Shown here piece by piece: positions 62,785-64,000 of a stretch of 64,000 bases of DNA. Both the position numbers and the translations under genes were made by a program. Every line of letters begins with the position of its first letter. Position 1 is the first letter of the stretch. Origin of the DNA: Paraburkholderia aspalathi (lineage in GTDB: Bacteria > Pseudomonadota > Gammaproteobacteria > Burkholderiales > Burkholderiaceae); the NCBI RefSeq assembly GCF_900116445.1, contig NZ_FPBH01000018.1, positions 124,001 to 188,000 of the forward strand. Direction: 5' to 3'. The notes under the pieces were generated by a model, which worked only from the letters and a program-made list of their open reading frames with translations, was not told the origin of the DNA and made no database searches.

Positions 62785-64000
62785 TGTTGGGTCTCCGTTT
62801 GAGTGTCGGCAGCGTCGCGCTGCGTCAGCGACAGGCCAAGTTGCGCGCGCCGTGCAAGCCAGGGCGACGGACGATAGCGTGGATCGCCGAGCACGCTGAA
62901 GATATTGCGCAGGATGGTAAGGATCGTTTTCGAGCCGAGTGCATCGCCGAGTGCGAGCGGTCCGCGCGGGTAGCCGAGGCCTAGCGTCACTGCGAGGTCG
63001 ATGTCGTCCGGCGTCGCGATCTGTTTTTGCGCGATGTCGCAGCCGATGTTGACGATGGTCGCCACGACGCGTTGCGCGACGAAGCCGGTCGAATCGCGAA
63101 TCACGGTGACGGGAACGCCATCCGCGGCAAACAGTGCGTGCGCGGTTTCGCGTGCAGTGCGGCTGGTGGCGGGTGTTGTCATCAGCGTGCGGCGCTGCGC
63201 GGCGGCCAGCGGGAAGAGGGCGTCGATAGCGACAACGCGAGTTGCATCGAGGGCTTCGTCGACGGCGGCGGTAGTCGCGTCATGACCGAACGGTGTCACG
63301 ACGATCAGCGAGTCCGCTGCGGGTGTAGCGCCTTCGTCGAGCTTTACGCCGGCCTTGGCGATGAGTTGCACGACGGCTTGATGCGCCTCCGGATAGCGCT
63401 TGCTGACCCACACGCTGTGCGGCAGCTCAGTGGGTGCGGGCGCTTCTGCGGGCACTTGCTGCTTGCCGTCTTCATAGCGATAGAAGCCTTCGCCCGTTTT
63501 GCGGCCGATTAATCCGCCCGCAAGCCGGGTGCCCGTGATCGGCGAGGGCGTGAAACGCGGTTCTTCATAGAACTGGTGATAGATCGATTCCATCACCGGA
63601 TGCGATACATCGAGCGCGGTCAGGTCGAGCAGTTCGAACGGCCCGAGACGAAAGCCTGCCTGCTCACGCATGATGCGATCGATGTCGGCGAAACTCGCCA
63701 CGCCTTCACCCGCTACGCGCAGGCCTTCGGTATTCATGCCGCGGCCGGCGTGATTGACGATGAAGCCGGGCATGTCTTTCGCGCGCACCGGCGTGTGGCC
63801 CATGCGGCGCGCGAGTTCCATCAGCGCGTCGCCGACGGCGGGGTCGCTGCGCAGGCCGTCGATCACTTCGACGACCTTCATCAACGGAACCGGATTGAAG
63901 AAGTGATAGCCGGCTACGCGCGACGGATTCGTGCAGCCCGCCGCGATCGCGGTAATCGACAACGACGACGTGTTCGACGCCAGCACGCATCGCCCGCTCA
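62781..64000 (-). CDS. 3-hydroxyacyl-CoA dehydrogenase (PaaH-like), 5' end outside the window
   Basis: The visible 406 codons are the C-terminal part of a roughly 500-residue NAD-dependent dehydrogenase. Reading starts within LASNTSSLSITAIA of the NAD-binding domain, followed by VAGYHFFNPVPLMKVVEVI with the catalytic His and the NPVPLM motif. Two 3HCDH_C domains are recognisable: one after GFIVNHAGRG (about 10 residues into FADIDRIMREQAGFRLGPFELLDLTALDV) and one near the C-terminus (GFVAQRVVATIVNIGCDIAQ). The double C-terminal domain is typical of PaaH/PaaC. The N-terminal residues and start lie beyond 64000. Confidence 0.92.
   Translation of the reverse strand, partial: SGRCVLASNTSSLSITAIAAGCTNPSRVAGYHFFNPVPLMKVVEVIDGLRSDPAVGDALMELARRMGHTPVRAKDMPGFIVNHAGRGMNTEGLRVAGEGVASFADIDRIMREQAGFRLGPFELLDLTALDVSHPVMESIYHQFYEEPRFTPSPITGTRLAGGLIGRKTGEGFYRYEDGKQQVPAEAPAPTELPHSVWVSKRYPEAHQAVVQLIAKAGVKLDEGATPAADSLIVVTPFGHDATTAAVDEALDATRVVAIDALFPLAAAQRRTLMTTPATSRTARETAHALFAADGVPVTVIRDSTGFVAQRVVATIVNIGCDIAQKQIATPDDIDLAVTLGLGYPRGPLALGDALGSKTILTILRNIFSVLGDPRYRPSPWLARRAQLGLSLTQRDAADTQTETQQ

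Overview
This window is a GC-rich stretch of core chromosome from a Betaproteobacterium of the Burkholderiaceae, most likely Paraburkholderia or a close relative. Gene content and order point there: ilvI-ilvH-ilvC-psd-pssA-leuA, then rpsO-pnp-quinone oxidoreductase-tpiA-secG-tRNA-Leu-nuoA to nuoN, then a DUF2818 gene and a NUDIX gene. Protein sequences also look Burkholderia-like. Species identity is inference; no search was run.

Layout. 1-3.9 kb: the end of kdpC and the KdpD/KdpE potassium two-component system. 4.0-8.9 kb: a guanidine-II riboswitch in front of a Gdx/SugE exporter, a DUF4126 membrane protein, an FtsX-like permease without an ATPase partner, a group II truncated haemoglobin and a DUF924 protein. 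8.9-18.6 kb (minus strand): a GT39 glycosyltransferase, a short-chain dehydrogenase, a LOG-family hydrolase with a TetR regulator, a three-gene set (PlcP-like phosphoesterase, GT4 glycosyltransferase, DgkA) behind a Pho-box-like site, and an ECF sigma factor operon with DUF3619, DUF3106 and RDD proteins. 18.9-26.0 kb: branched-chain amino acid synthesis with phosphatidylethanolamine synthesis (psd, pssA) in between; leuA has a strong promoter and a leader with a small ORF and hairpin. 26.1-30.8 kb: a beta-carbonic anhydrase and SulP transporter pair, a BamE-like lipoprotein and an orphan periplasmic binding protein. 30.9-36.5 kb: housekeeping genes and tRNA-Leu(GAG). 36.6-52.0 kb: the complete 14-gene complex I operon. 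52.7-53.8 kb: a small accessory island with a 42-bp perfect palindrome, a HicA-like small gene broken by one nonsense codon, and an intact HTH partner. 54.0-64.0 kb: acyl-CoA metabolism in two blocks, including an APH-type kinase and ACAD11-like dehydrogenase pair resembling 4-hydroxy-acid catabolism.

The most interesting items are (1) the putative PlcP-GT4-DgkA lipid-remodelling operon behind a Pho-box-like site, (2) the decayed HicA-like/HTH module with its palindrome, (3) the leuA leader, (4) a similar operator sequence at the TetR gene and at a distant acyl-CoA operon, (5) the kinase/ACAD/phosphatase cluster, and (6) the sigma-DUF3619-DUF3106-RDD operon. All calls come from reading the sequence; no database or structure prediction was run.
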